Source: Thermoleophilia bacterium
GTDB lineage: Bacteria; Actinomycetota; Thermoleophilia; Miltoncostaeales; Miltoncostaeaceae
Length of the DNA stretch: 64,000 nt
NCBI GenBank assembly: GCA_017882585.1
Contig: JADGPF010000078.1
Location: 1-64,000 of the forward strand
Reading direction: 5' to 3'
Shown: in pieces, positions 20,145 to 29,264 of the stretch
Layout of the letters: every line of letters starts with the position of its first letter
Position numbering within the stretch: the first letter of the stretch is position 1
The notes under the pieces: generated by a model
The model's input: the letters and a program-made list of their open reading frames with translations, nothing else
What the model was told of the DNA's origin: nothing
The model's database searches: none
Position numbers and translations under genes: made by a program

Positions 20145-21389
20145 CTACGGGCTTGTGACCTGCAGCTGCATGATCAGCACGACGTCCAGGAGGACCGTGG
20201 TCATGAGCACCCACACCACCCGCCGGCGGGAGCCCTCGTCGAGCCATGCGGCGACCGGCCACACCAGTGGGAAGGCCACCAGCCCGAAGCGCATCATCGA
20301 CGAGTAACTGCCGCTCAACAGCGGGACGCCGAGCGCGAGGATCGTAAACAGCATCCACGGACTGCGCCAGCCGCCCTCCTGATGCCACAATGCGACCGCG
20401 ACGATGACCATCACGATCGTAAACAGGAAATCGCGCTCGCTGCCCGTCCACACCAGGTGCCGGAACAGCCCGTGTTGGAATGGCGGAATCACGTAGTTGA
20501 TGACGTGCCAGGTCGCCTGCGGGAGGCCGGTGACGAAGCTCACACCGAGCGGTCCTCGGTGCCACGCGCCTTGGGCGTTCAGCGGCAGTTGCCAGGAGCC
20601 CCGCGCGACCTGCATCCAGCCGAGGAAGCCGGCAAGGGTCAGCACCGCGGGAACGAAGCCGACCAGCGCGTGTCGGACGCGCAGCTTCCATGTCGTGTCG
20701 GTCTCGAGCAACGCGATCATGACCACCAGCACTGCGATGAAGATGCCCTGCGGACGGGTCAGTGACGCGAGCGCTGCCGCCAAGGCGGCCAGGTACCAAC
20801 GCCCGCGCGTAGCCGCCAACGCGGCGCCGATCGCCAGGGCCACGAGGATGCCGTCGGTGTATGCGAGCGACGCGTAGATGGCCGGAGGAGCAAGCGCGAA
20901 GACCCACGTCGCCCGATTCGCAAAGGCCAGCCCACGGCGGTCCCAGGTCAGCCGGTGCAGTCCGAGCACCGCCCCGAAGAAGGCCAGGTTGCTGACGACG
21001 AAACCCCACATGAACGGGTTTGTCGACGTCCGGATTCCGAGCCACATGACCGCGGGCAAAAGCGGGAAGAACGCGAGGTTCGTGAACACGACACCGACCA
21101 GGCCGGTGTAGTGGTCGTAGCCGTGACGGGCAATGTCGATGTACCAACTGGTGTCCCACGAACCGAGGAGCGTCAACGGCCCCGGTACGGACCGGTCATT
21201 GCTGAGGGACGTCGGCCCGAGCCACCATTTGACCAGGATCGCGAGGCCGATCACCAACACCCGCGACATGCCCCAGGCCAGCACGGGCACGCGCCAGCGC
21301 GGCCACCACGCGTCGCGAGGAGCCGCGGCGGTCGGCGCGTCCGACGCCGCCCGTCCTCCCGTACTGCTGGCCGACACGCTACCGATCAC
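20145..21389 (-). CDS. PIG-V/mannosyltransferase-like membrane protein (start uncertain)
   Basis: GSWDTSWYIDIARHGYDHYTGLVGVVFTNLAFFPLLPAVMWL. Confidence 0.75.
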   Translation of the reverse strand: MIGSVSASSTGGRAASDAPTAAAPRDAWWPRWRVPVLAWGMSRVLVIGLAILVKWWLGPTSLSNDRSVPGPLTLLGSWDTSWYIDIARHGYDHYTGLVGVVFTNLAFFPLLPAVMWLGIRTSTNPFMWGFVVSNLAFFGAVLGLHRLTWDRRGLAFANRATWVFALAPPAIYASLAYTDGILVALAIGAALAATRGRWYLAALAAALASLTRPQGIFIAVLVVMIALLETDTTWKLRVRHALVGFVPAVLTLAGFLGWMQVARGSWQLPLNAQGAWHRGPLGVSFVTGLPQATWHVINYVIPPFQHGLFRHLVWTGSERDFLFTIVMVIVAVALWHQEGGWRSPWMLFTILALGVPLLSGSYSSMMRFGLVAFPLVWPVAAWLDEGSRRRVVWVLMTTVLLDVVLIMQLQVTSP

Positions 21390-21486
21390 CGCCCCCTGGC
21401 CGTGGGACCCGCGCTGCAGCGGGTCGTCCCGGCGATTATCCGCGATCGAGGGCGCAAAGTGGTCGATGCCGGGGAAGTCGCACGCA

Positions 21487-22995
21487 CTATTTCGACGTCT
21501 TCCGTCGGAAGACGTCGACCCCGTACCCGTAGTAAACGAGATCGAACTGCCCGGTGCGCTCGAGCGCCTCGACATACGGGACGTTGATCCACGGCTTGAC
21601 GCGGTTGTCAATCAGCCACGGGTTGGCCGTGTCGACGACCACCCATTGGGCATCGCCGATGACCGGCCAGGTGTAGATGCGCAGTCGATCCGACAACCGC
21701 CCGCCGGCGGGGTCCGTCGCCGACACCGGCACGCCTGCCGGAATCATCGCGATCGCACGAGCCATCGCCAGATCGTGGGCCGACACCGTGTACTGGTCCG
21801 ATGCGCGGGTCGACCCGCCCGGAATCAGTTTCCCGATCGGTACCGGGCCGTGGAGGAAGCCTGCGATGAGCGACGTCGCCAGCAGCGCGCTGATGATGAT
21901 CCCCGGGCGGGCGGAAATTCGTCCCTGAGCGCCGGCAAGCCGACGGGCACGGGCTATCCCGCCGATCATCGCGACGATGAGAAATGGGGTGATCACGGCC
22001 GTGTACTGGTAGTAGATCGAGTACTGGGTCGCATCGTTGGAGAGCATGTTCAGCAGCAGCTCCGGGACGATCGCGATCAGGATCGCCGGGGCGAGGACTG
22101 GCAACAGCGCCAGTGGGTAGAGCAGCTGCCACAGGTAGTCCAGCCGCGACGTCGAGAACAAGAGCCTGAGCGAGTGGCCCGGATGGGTAACCAGCGTCTT
22201 GATGATCGAGCTGGGGCTCGCACCAAGATCCCCGTAGCGGCTGATGAATGGGCTCGCTCCGCCCGGCGCGAAGTGCGGGAGGATGATGCCGACGCAGATT
22301 GCGGTCCAGACGAGCCCTCCGACGATCAGACACAGCGCGGTCCGGGTGCGCCGGTGGTGGAACAGGACCCACAGACCGAGTCCGGCGACCGCGATGCCGA
22401 CCTCTTCCTTGGTCATCACGCTGAGGGTGGCGAAGATCCCAATCAGGACCGGCCGCCGCGATTCGATCGCCCACACGCACCACAGCAAAAGCGGCGTCGC
22501 GAGCGTGACCGGATGGAAATCGAACACGACCGACCAGTGCAAGGCCGGGTAGAGCAGGTACGCCGCCGCGCACGCGGCGGACGTGCGCCAGTCCCAGAGC
22601 CAGCGCCGGGCGATCCAGTACGTCGGCAGCGCACCGGTCGCCACGATCAACGGCTGGGCGACGAGCAGGAGCTTGGGCGTCGGGAAGATCCACCACAGCG
22701 GGATGAACGCACCGAGGATGGGATCGACGTGGCTGCCAAGGCGGCTGATCTGGCGACCCGAGCTGTCGGTGACCACGAAGAGGTGGCCGTGCGCGGCGCT
22801 CCACAGCGCCTGGACCATGTTCCCGAGGTCGAATCGCGCGGTGGAGAACGCCTCGTAACGCCGCAGGGCCAGGAAGATGAACACCCCGGCGAACACCGCT
22901 GCGGCGGCGAGGACCACAACCAGACCCGGGTCCCACTCGGAGACCCGCAGCCGCTGCCGGACCGACGCGATCGTGGAGTGTGATGCGACGGTCAC
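21487..22995 (-). CDS. DUF2079 membrane protein
   Basis: RYEAFSTARFDLGNMVQALWSAAHGHLFVVTD...SRLGSHVDPILGAFIPLWW. Confidence 0.8.
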   Translation of the reverse strand: MTVASHSTIASVRQRLRVSEWDPGLVVVLAAAAVFAGVFIFLALRRYEAFSTARFDLGNMVQALWSAAHGHLFVVTDSSGRQISRLGSHVDPILGAFIPLWWIFPTPKLLLVAQPLIVATGALPTYWIARRWLWDWRTSAACAAAYLLYPALHWSVVFDFHPVTLATPLLLWCVWAIESRRPVLIGIFATLSVMTKEEVGIAVAGLGLWVLFHHRRTRTALCLIVGGLVWTAICVGIILPHFAPGGASPFISRYGDLGASPSSIIKTLVTHPGHSLRLLFSTSRLDYLWQLLYPLALLPVLAPAILIAIVPELLLNMLSNDATQYSIYYQYTAVITPFLIVAMIGGIARARRLAGAQGRISARPGIIISALLATSLIAGFLHGPVPIGKLIPGGSTRASDQYTVSAHDLAMARAIAMIPAGVPVSATDPAGGRLSDRLRIYTWPVIGDAQWVVVDTANPWLIDNRVKPWINVPYVEALERTGQFDLVYYGYGVDVFRRKTSK

Positions 22996-23972
22996 TGGCG
23001 CCTCGCGATCAGGCCAAAGGCCCCGACCGCCAGCAATTCCACCACCGTGATCTCCAACCGCGAGACCACCGCCAAGGCGACGGCCACGCTCCCCGGCACG
23101 TGCTGGGCAAGCGCAAGCGCAAAGGCTCCTTCCCGAATCCCCAGGCCCGACGGGACGATCACCACGAGCATCGATACGGCGAACGAAAACAGGAACGCGC
23201 CGGCAACGAACGCCACCGACCCGACTGCCGGACCGCCAAGCGCGCGGACCCCAAGCCAGACGCCGACGCCGAGCACGAGCTGCGCGGCCAGGTACCAGAT
23301 CGCCAGCACGCCCACGCGCCGCAGCGGGATCACCTGCGGCAGCGGCTCGCGGCCGATCCGCCGCAAGGCATGTCCGAGCGTGGGGCCGATCACCCGGGGG
23401 TGCAGGACGATCAGCCCGAGCGGCAGAAACGCAACCAACCAGGTGAGCCAGCGAGGCCCCAGGTCGCCGTACACCAGAACGAACGCGGCGCCGACCGCCG
23501 CCGCGACACCGACCGACAGCACCTGTTCATAGATGGTCGCCGCCACCGTTGCGCGGCGCGGCACCCCATACTTGCGGGCCATTTCCATCCGACCGGCCAC
23601 CATGACGACCGACCCGGGCACGTAGCGACCGATCAGCGACACGCCCCAGACCGCCAGCATGCGACGGTGACTCGGAGTCGGCGTCACCAGCGAGTCGACG
23701 ACCGCGACGTACGCCCCGCCGGTCACGAAGTACGACACGAAGATGACGACCATCGAGACGACCAGCAGGCCCCAATTCGGGTGCCAGGCGTAGTTGGCGA
23801 TCTCCGACCATCCGCTGATCAGCGCATAGGCGAGAAAGCCGATCGCGAGCGTGCCGGCGACGATCCCGAGGTTGCGCCGACGATTGCCGCCGCGCGGCCT
23901 GTCCAGCTCGGTCGTCACCGCGCCGTGACCGTCCGCGGACCCGACCGCTTGGTGCGTGTGTCCCGCTTCCAC
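22992..23972 (-). CDS. Lysylphosphatidylglycerol synthetase-like flippase-domain membrane protein
   Basis: GRYVPGSVVMVAGRMEMARKYGVPRRATVAATIYEQVLSVGVAAAVG. Confidence 0.75.
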   Translation of the reverse strand: MEAGHTHQAVGSADGHGAVTTELDRPRGGNRRRNLGIVAGTLAIGFLAYALISGWSEIANYAWHPNWGLLVVSMVVIFVSYFVTGGAYVAVVDSLVTPTPSHRRMLAVWGVSLIGRYVPGSVVMVAGRMEMARKYGVPRRATVAATIYEQVLSVGVAAAVGAAFVLVYGDLGPRWLTWLVAFLPLGLIVLHPRVIGPTLGHALRRIGREPLPQVIPLRRVGVLAIWYLAAQLVLGVGVWLGVRALGGPAVGSVAFVAGAFLFSFAVSMLVVIVPSGLGIREGAFALALAQHVPGSVAVALAVVSRLEITVVELLAVGAFGLIARRQ

Positions 23973-24035
23973 GTCATCCGCATCCCCGATCGAGTTGCGC
24001 CCGCGCGCGGGACCCCGTCCACGCGATCGGGGTGA

Positions 24036-25166
24036 TCATTGCGCAGACGCGCTCGCCAAACCTGGCAGCCGGGCGACGACGCCGGCGATGAACCGGTCGG
24101 CTACCGGCGACGGCGCACCCGCCTCCTCATATCGACGGCGCGCCTGGGTCCCCAGCCGTGCCCGCAGGTCCGGGTCCTGGACCAGCCGCGCAAGCGCCGC
24201 CGCGAGTGCAGCCGCATCGCCCGCCGGCACCAATAGCGCGTCCCGCCCATCGCGAAGCACCTCACGCGCACCTGGGGTATCTGCGGTAATGATTGGACGT
24301 CCGACCGCCATTGCCTGCCAGACCTTGTTCGGGACGACGCGGCTGGCCTTGCCGCTGCCACCGAAGATCCCGAGGCAGATGTGGGCCGCCGCCAACTCGT
24401 CGCCGAGCTGGTCATACGGCACCCACGGAATGTGCTCCAGGCCCGGAGGCCGGTTGCGCGCGAGTTCGCCATCGAGCCATTCGCGAAGCTGGCCGTCCCC
24501 GATGATGCGGATCGGGGGCACGCCCGGATACCGCGCTGCCTCCAGCACGACCCCGAGGCCGTGCAGGGGGGCCAGCTTGCCGACGAACAGCGCACGCACC
24601 GGCGGCGCCGGCTGGGGTCGCCGCGGGAAACGCTCCGGCTCGGCCCCGACGGGAACCACGATCACGCGCCCGCGGGCGCGCGGAAAGGTCGTTTGGATCC
24701 ATTCGGCGTTGGCCGTCGTGTCGGCGACGACGACATCGGCACTCCGGACCAGCTGCGCGTCCATCCACTCCAACAGCCGGGTCACGCGCGCCCCGGACCT
24801 GCCGCGGTCCCCGCCGAGCGTGTCACTAAACGAGATCATCATGTCGACGACGAGTGGCACCCGCCGCCGCCGCGCAATGACCCATGTCAGCGGCGCGTCC
24901 AGTTGCGCCGGATACCCGGCCATCACCGCGTCGACCGCGTCGATGCGCCGCTCGCGCGTCAGGATCTGGACCCATGCACCGGCCGCTCGCACCAGACTCC
25001 CGATCAGGGCGAACGAGCGCAGGAAACCTCCCGCCTTGTGCGGGGTGCGTTCCCACACCGGGACGTGGCACTCGATGACCGTGTGGCCGCGCTCGACCAA
25101 CCCGGTGCGGAGTACCTGGATGCGCGGGTACGACCGCTCGTACGTTCCGGCGAGAAGCAGCCTCAC
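24036..25166 (-). CDS. Glycosyltransferase family 4
   Basis: FPRRPQPAPPVRALFVGKLAPLHGLGVVLEAARYPGVPPIRIIGDGQL...GIFGGSGKASRVVPNKVWQAMAVGRPIITADTPGAREVL. Confidence 0.9.
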   Translation of the reverse strand: MRLLLAGTYERSYPRIQVLRTGLVERGHTVIECHVPVWERTPHKAGGFLRSFALIGSLVRAAGAWVQILTRERRIDAVDAVMAGYPAQLDAPLTWVIARRRRVPLVVDMMISFSDTLGGDRGRSGARVTRLLEWMDAQLVRSADVVVADTTANAEWIQTTFPRARGRVIVVPVGAEPERFPRRPQPAPPVRALFVGKLAPLHGLGVVLEAARYPGVPPIRIIGDGQLREWLDGELARNRPPGLEHIPWVPYDQLGDELAAAHICLGIFGGSGKASRVVPNKVWQAMAVGRPIITADTPGAREVLRDGRDALLVPAGDAAALAAALARLVQDPDLRARLGTQARRRYEEAGAPSPVADRFIAGVVARLPGLASASAQ

Positions 25167-26134
25167 GCAGCCGGATCCGTGGATCGTCCGATGACTTCTT
25201 TGACGCGCGACGCGGCCTCCTCGGACCGTGGACGCAAATGGTGGCGTTGGATCATCTCGCTGACAAGACCGATGGTCAGGAACTGCATCCCGACCAGAAT
25301 CAGGAGCACGCCGAGCAGCAGCAACGGGCGGTTGCCGATCCCGTGGCCGAGCAGGCGCAGCACCGTGAGATACGCGGAGATCAGGACACCGATGACGACC
25401 GCCGTGACGCCAAGCCCGCCAAACAGGTGCATCGGACGGTGCCGGTACCGACCGAGGAACGTGATCGTCAACAAGTCGAGAAACCCACGCGAATAGCGCT
25501 CGAACCCGTACTTGCTGGAGCCGTGCTCGCGCGGACGATGATTCACGGCGAGCTCGCCGACATTGAAGCCCTCGTGGGCAGCCAGCACGGGGATATACCG
25601 GTATTGGTCGCCTGCAATGGCGAGGGAGTCGACAACCTCCGAGCGGTATACCTTGAACCCGCAGTTCAGGTCGTGCAGCGGAACGCCGCTGGCCCAGCCG
25701 GTCACGCCGTTGAACACTCTCGAGGGCACGCGTTTGGAGATCGGGTCCTTGCGGTCGACCTTCCAGCCGGAGACCAAATCGAAACCCTTGTCGAGCTCGG
25801 CGAGCATGCGGGGGATCTCCCGTGGGTCGTCCTGGAGGTCGCCGTCGATCGTGATCAGGATGTCGCCACCGGCGACATTGAACCCCGCCATCAAGGCCTC
25901 GGCCTTGCCGAAGTTCCGACGCAGGCGGACGACGCTAATCTCCGGAACCTCCGCCGCGAGCTGGTCGAGCAACTCGGCCGTCCCGTCGCGCGAGCCATCG
26001 TCGACGAAGATGACCTCGGACCGCTGGGGGAGCCCCCGGAGCACGGGCATCAGCTCGTCTGTCAGGGGGCCGACGTTGTCGCGCTCATTGAAGACGGGCA
26101 CGATGACCGAAATCATTTGGTCGGGTTGTGGCAT
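25163..26134 (-). CDS. Glycosyltransferase family 2 (polyprenyl-phosphate sugar synthase-like)
   Basis: SVIVPVFNERDNVGPLTDELMPVL; DGDLQDDPREIP; C-terminal TM helices. Confidence 0.93.
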   Translation of the reverse strand: MPQPDQMISVIVPVFNERDNVGPLTDELMPVLRGLPQRSEVIFVDDGSRDGTAELLDQLAAEVPEISVVRLRRNFGKAEALMAGFNVAGGDILITIDGDLQDDPREIPRMLAELDKGFDLVSGWKVDRKDPISKRVPSRVFNGVTGWASGVPLHDLNCGFKVYRSEVVDSLAIAGDQYRYIPVLAAHEGFNVGELAVNHRPREHGSSKYGFERYSRGFLDLLTITFLGRYRHRPMHLFGGLGVTAVVIGVLISAYLTVLRLLGHGIGNRPLLLLGVLLILVGMQFLTIGLVSEMIQRHHLRPRSEEAASRVKEVIGRSTDPAA

Positions 26135-26147
26135 CCGAGTGCGGATG

Positions 26148-27935
26148 CTACCGGTCCGCCCAAACGTCCCGCGCCCGCGTCGTCACAACGTCCCAGACGG
26201 GTGGACGCGGGATTTGCGGGACGTTGCGCAAGCGTCGATCGGCAACCGTGACCACCGACCCGGCGCAGATGACCAGGACGATCGCAACCACGGGTCCGAT
26301 TGCCCCGCGCCCGCCCTGCAGGGTCGTCACCAGCAGGTACCACGCCGTGTAGGCGAAGCCCCGGTGCAGCTGGTCGGCCACCGACCAGCACAGCAGCACG
26401 GCGGGCACCACCGCGATCACCGTGGCAATACCCAGCTGCCATCGTCGCGACGCCGTCAGCGCAAGCACCGCCGCATGGGCCGCGACGACGACCATGACGA
26501 TCATGAATGGGCGGAAGGCAAACGCCGCGACCAGCATGACGCCAAGACCCCCGAGGCTCGCAGCAACGTCAGAGGCGGGAATCAGCGTGAGTCGCGCGAT
26601 ATGGGACGCGCTCCAGATACTCATGACGAGACCGACCACCACGACCGTGGCGAGCGCGACCAGGCTCCGCACCAATACCGGCGCATCGCCCGGCTGGGGC
26701 ACCTCGCCGGCCGACATCCCGGGCATCAGTCCGGCACGAGCCAAGGCCATGCCCGTGCCCGCGGCGACGAGCCACGGCAGCACGCGCCAGCCCAGCGCGG
26801 TCAACCCCGGCCGCCAGCCGATGTGTGCGCGGCGCAAGCGCAACCCGGTGTCGATCGCGACGGCCAGCACCGGCATGATCACCAGGAACAAGATGATCAT
26901 CATTGCCACGGCGTCCAGCTGCCGTCCGACGACGAAGACGGCCGCCGAGGGACCGGGGATCGCGGTCATCCCGTCAAGCGAGCCGGCGAGCCCGAGCACT
27001 GTGTTGCCGAACACCGCCAGCTGGCTCGCCCCGGCTGAGGACGGCCCGTACACGGGCGTGTCCGGACGCCCGGCGACCGTGACCGCCGGAACCCCCTCGG
27101 CAATCGCGGGTGCCTGGTCGCCGAAGGTCTGCGGGACCGCGAGACGCAGCAATTGCGTCACAACCCCGGGCTGCGGCGCGGCGGTGCCACCCGCGCGCGT
27201 GATCGCGGTCCGTGCCATCTGCTCCAAGTCGAGCGCCTGGCGGTTGTCGCGGCCCGCCGGCCAGACCCACACGGCACCGGCCGGCGGCGATTCATCAGGC
27301 GCGTCGATGTTGATCACGGCGCCAACCTTCACGCCGTGCACCTTCGGCAGGAACCACCGCATGCCGGCGTTGCCCACCGTGCTCGCGTCGGCCGAGACGA
27401 AGATCAGCGAGCGCTGGTGGGTGGTGTTCGCCGACAACTGCGCAAGCGCGACGAGCATCCCGGTCGCACTTGCATCCGCCGCCACGCCCGGCGGCGCGTC
27501 ACGCGGGGCCGCAATGACGATTGCCGGCAGCTGCGAGGCACCTGTGAGTGTGCCCGGGAGACTCAGGTAGACATTGGTGCCGTGGATCAACCGGCCCTGC
27601 CAGCGCGCGGCGAAGTCTTGTTCGCCAACGCGCGCGGCTCCGGTGACCGAGCTCTGCGAACCCGAACTCGCCAGGAACTGCTGCTGCACCCAGGCGGCGA
27701 CCGCCTGGTCGCCCGCCGATCCGGGGGCCCGTGTGGGGGCCAGTGCGTCGACTGTCGCCGTCGCGTTGACGATCGCGACGCCGTTGATCGCGGGGGGTAC
27801 GGCGGGCGACGGTACGACTCCCGGACTCTTGAGCGTGAGCAGCACTAACAGGATCCCGACGATCGCCAAGATCCAGGCGATGCGGTACACCCGGACGTTC
27901 AACACCGGGCGAGCTCCGCCATAACATGCGGGCAC
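26148..27935 (-). CDS. Multi-TM protein with degenerate M28 peptidase-like N-terminal domain
   Basis: M28-like layout (PAIVIAAPRDAPPGVAADASATGMLVALAQLS...SLIFVSADASTVGNAGMRWFL) without canonical metal ligands. Confidence 0.55.
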   Translation of the reverse strand: MPACYGGARPVLNVRVYRIAWILAIVGILLVLLTLKSPGVVPSPAVPPAINGVAIVNATATVDALAPTRAPGSAGDQAVAAWVQQQFLASSGSQSSVTGAARVGEQDFAARWQGRLIHGTNVYLSLPGTLTGASQLPAIVIAAPRDAPPGVAADASATGMLVALAQLSANTTHQRSLIFVSADASTVGNAGMRWFLPKVHGVKVGAVINIDAPDESPPAGAVWVWPAGRDNRQALDLEQMARTAITRAGGTAAPQPGVVTQLLRLAVPQTFGDQAPAIAEGVPAVTVAGRPDTPVYGPSSAGASQLAVFGNTVLGLAGSLDGMTAIPGPSAAVFVVGRQLDAVAMMIILFLVIMPVLAVAIDTGLRLRRAHIGWRPGLTALGWRVLPWLVAAGTGMALARAGLMPGMSAGEVPQPGDAPVLVRSLVALATVVVVGLVMSIWSASHIARLTLIPASDVAASLGGLGVMLVAAFAFRPFMIVMVVVAAHAAVLALTASRRWQLGIATVIAVVPAVLLCWSVADQLHRGFAYTAWYLLVTTLQGGRGAIGPVVAIVLVICAGSVVTVADRRLRNVPQIPRPPVWDVVTTRARDVWADR

Positions 27936-28015
27936 CGGGTACCGCGCCGGTTAGGATCTTGGCAACGTCGGGTCAGGAGTCGTCCGGATCCCGTACCGCT
28001 CGTACCCGCGAAGGG

Positions 28016-29263
28016 GTGACGTTCGTGCTTCGCCAGATCAATGTCGGCGTCAAGTCGCTCGCCGACTACCACTCGATCATCGCCCGCGACTTGATGACCG
28101 AGATCCGCGAACTGGCACACGATCTCGGCGATCTGCGGGTGTGCCACGTCAACGCCACCAGTTTCGGCGGAGGGGTCGCGGAGATCCTCTACAGCCTCGT
28201 CCCGCTGATGAACGACATCGGCCTGCACGCCGACTGGCGGGTGATGTTCGGCCGCGAGGAGTTCTTCAACGTCACCAAGGCGATGCACAACGCGTTGCAG
28301 GGGTCCCCGCGCATCATCACCGCCGAAGAACAGCGCACCTTCGAGCGCTACAACCTTGTCAATGCCGGGGGGCTCGACGGTGACTACGACGTCGTGATCA
28401 TCCACGACCCCCAGCCGATCGGCATTCGCGGAAACACATCCGGGCTGGACTCGGCCAAGTGGATCTGGCGCTGCCATATTGACCTCTCGGATCCCAACCC
28501 CCAGGTGCTGGAGTACCTGCGGCCGATGATCGCCGGCTACGACGCCACCGTCTTCCATATGCCGCAGTACGTCCCCCACGGGACGATTGCGCCGGCGGTG
28601 ATCATCCCGCCCGCGATCGACCCGCTGACACCCAAGAACATGGCGCTCTCGACCGAGGACGCAGAGTACATCGTGCATCAGTTTGGTCTCGATATCGAGC
28701 GTCCGCTGCTGTTGCAGGTCTCGCGGTTCGACCCGTGGAAGGATCCGCTGGGGGTCATCGACGCGTACCGCATCGTTGCGGAACAGGTCCCCGGCGTGCA
28801 GCTGGCGTTGGTGGGTTCGATGGCGACCGATGATCCGGAGGGGTGGGAGTTCTACAACCGCACCGTCGACTATGCCGACGGGGACCCGAACATCTACATC
28901 TTGTCCAATCTCAACAACGTCGGCGGGATCGAGGTCAACGCGTTCCAAACGCAGGCCAACGCCGTGATCCAGAAATCCATACGCGAAGGCTTCGGTCTGA
29001 CCGTGACCGAGTCGCTATGGAAGGCACGCCCGACCATCGGCGGGAACACCGGCGGGATCCCCCTGCAGATCACCGACGGCAGCACCGGCTACCTCGTGGA
29101 TTCGCCTGCCGAATGCGCAGAACGCGCATTGGAGATCTTGCGCGCCCCGGATGCCGCGCGTGCGATGGCGCGGCGCGGGAAGGAACATGTGCGCGCAGAA
29201 TTCCTGACCCCGCGCCTGCTCAGGGACTGGCTGCGTTTGTTCACCCATCTTCGACAGGCATAA
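28016..29263 (+). CDS. TreT-like trehalose synthase, GT4
   Basis: ATSFGGGVAEILYSLVPLMNDIGLHADWRVM; QVSRFDPWKDPLGVIDAYRIV; start placed downstream of TAGGAT at ~27951. Confidence 0.82.
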   Translation: MTFVLRQINVGVKSLADYHSIIARDLMTEIRELAHDLGDLRVCHVNATSFGGGVAEILYSLVPLMNDIGLHADWRVMFGREEFFNVTKAMHNALQGSPRIITAEEQRTFERYNLVNAGGLDGDYDVVIIHDPQPIGIRGNTSGLDSAKWIWRCHIDLSDPNPQVLEYLRPMIAGYDATVFHMPQYVPHGTIAPAVIIPPAIDPLTPKNMALSTEDAEYIVHQFGLDIERPLLLQVSRFDPWKDPLGVIDAYRIVAEQVPGVQLALVGSMATDDPEGWEFYNRTVDYADGDPNIYILSNLNNVGGIEVNAFQTQANAVIQKSIREGFGLTVTESLWKARPTIGGNTGGIPLQITDGSTGYLVDSPAECAERALEILRAPDAARAMARRGKEHVRAEFLTPRLLRDWLRLFTHLRQA

Positions 29264-29264
29264 C

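Noticed and set aside
21133-22983. 616-aa plus-strand ORF
   Set aside because: Antisense to the PIG-V-like and DUF2079 genes; Arg/Pro/Gln-rich composition typical of shadow frames.
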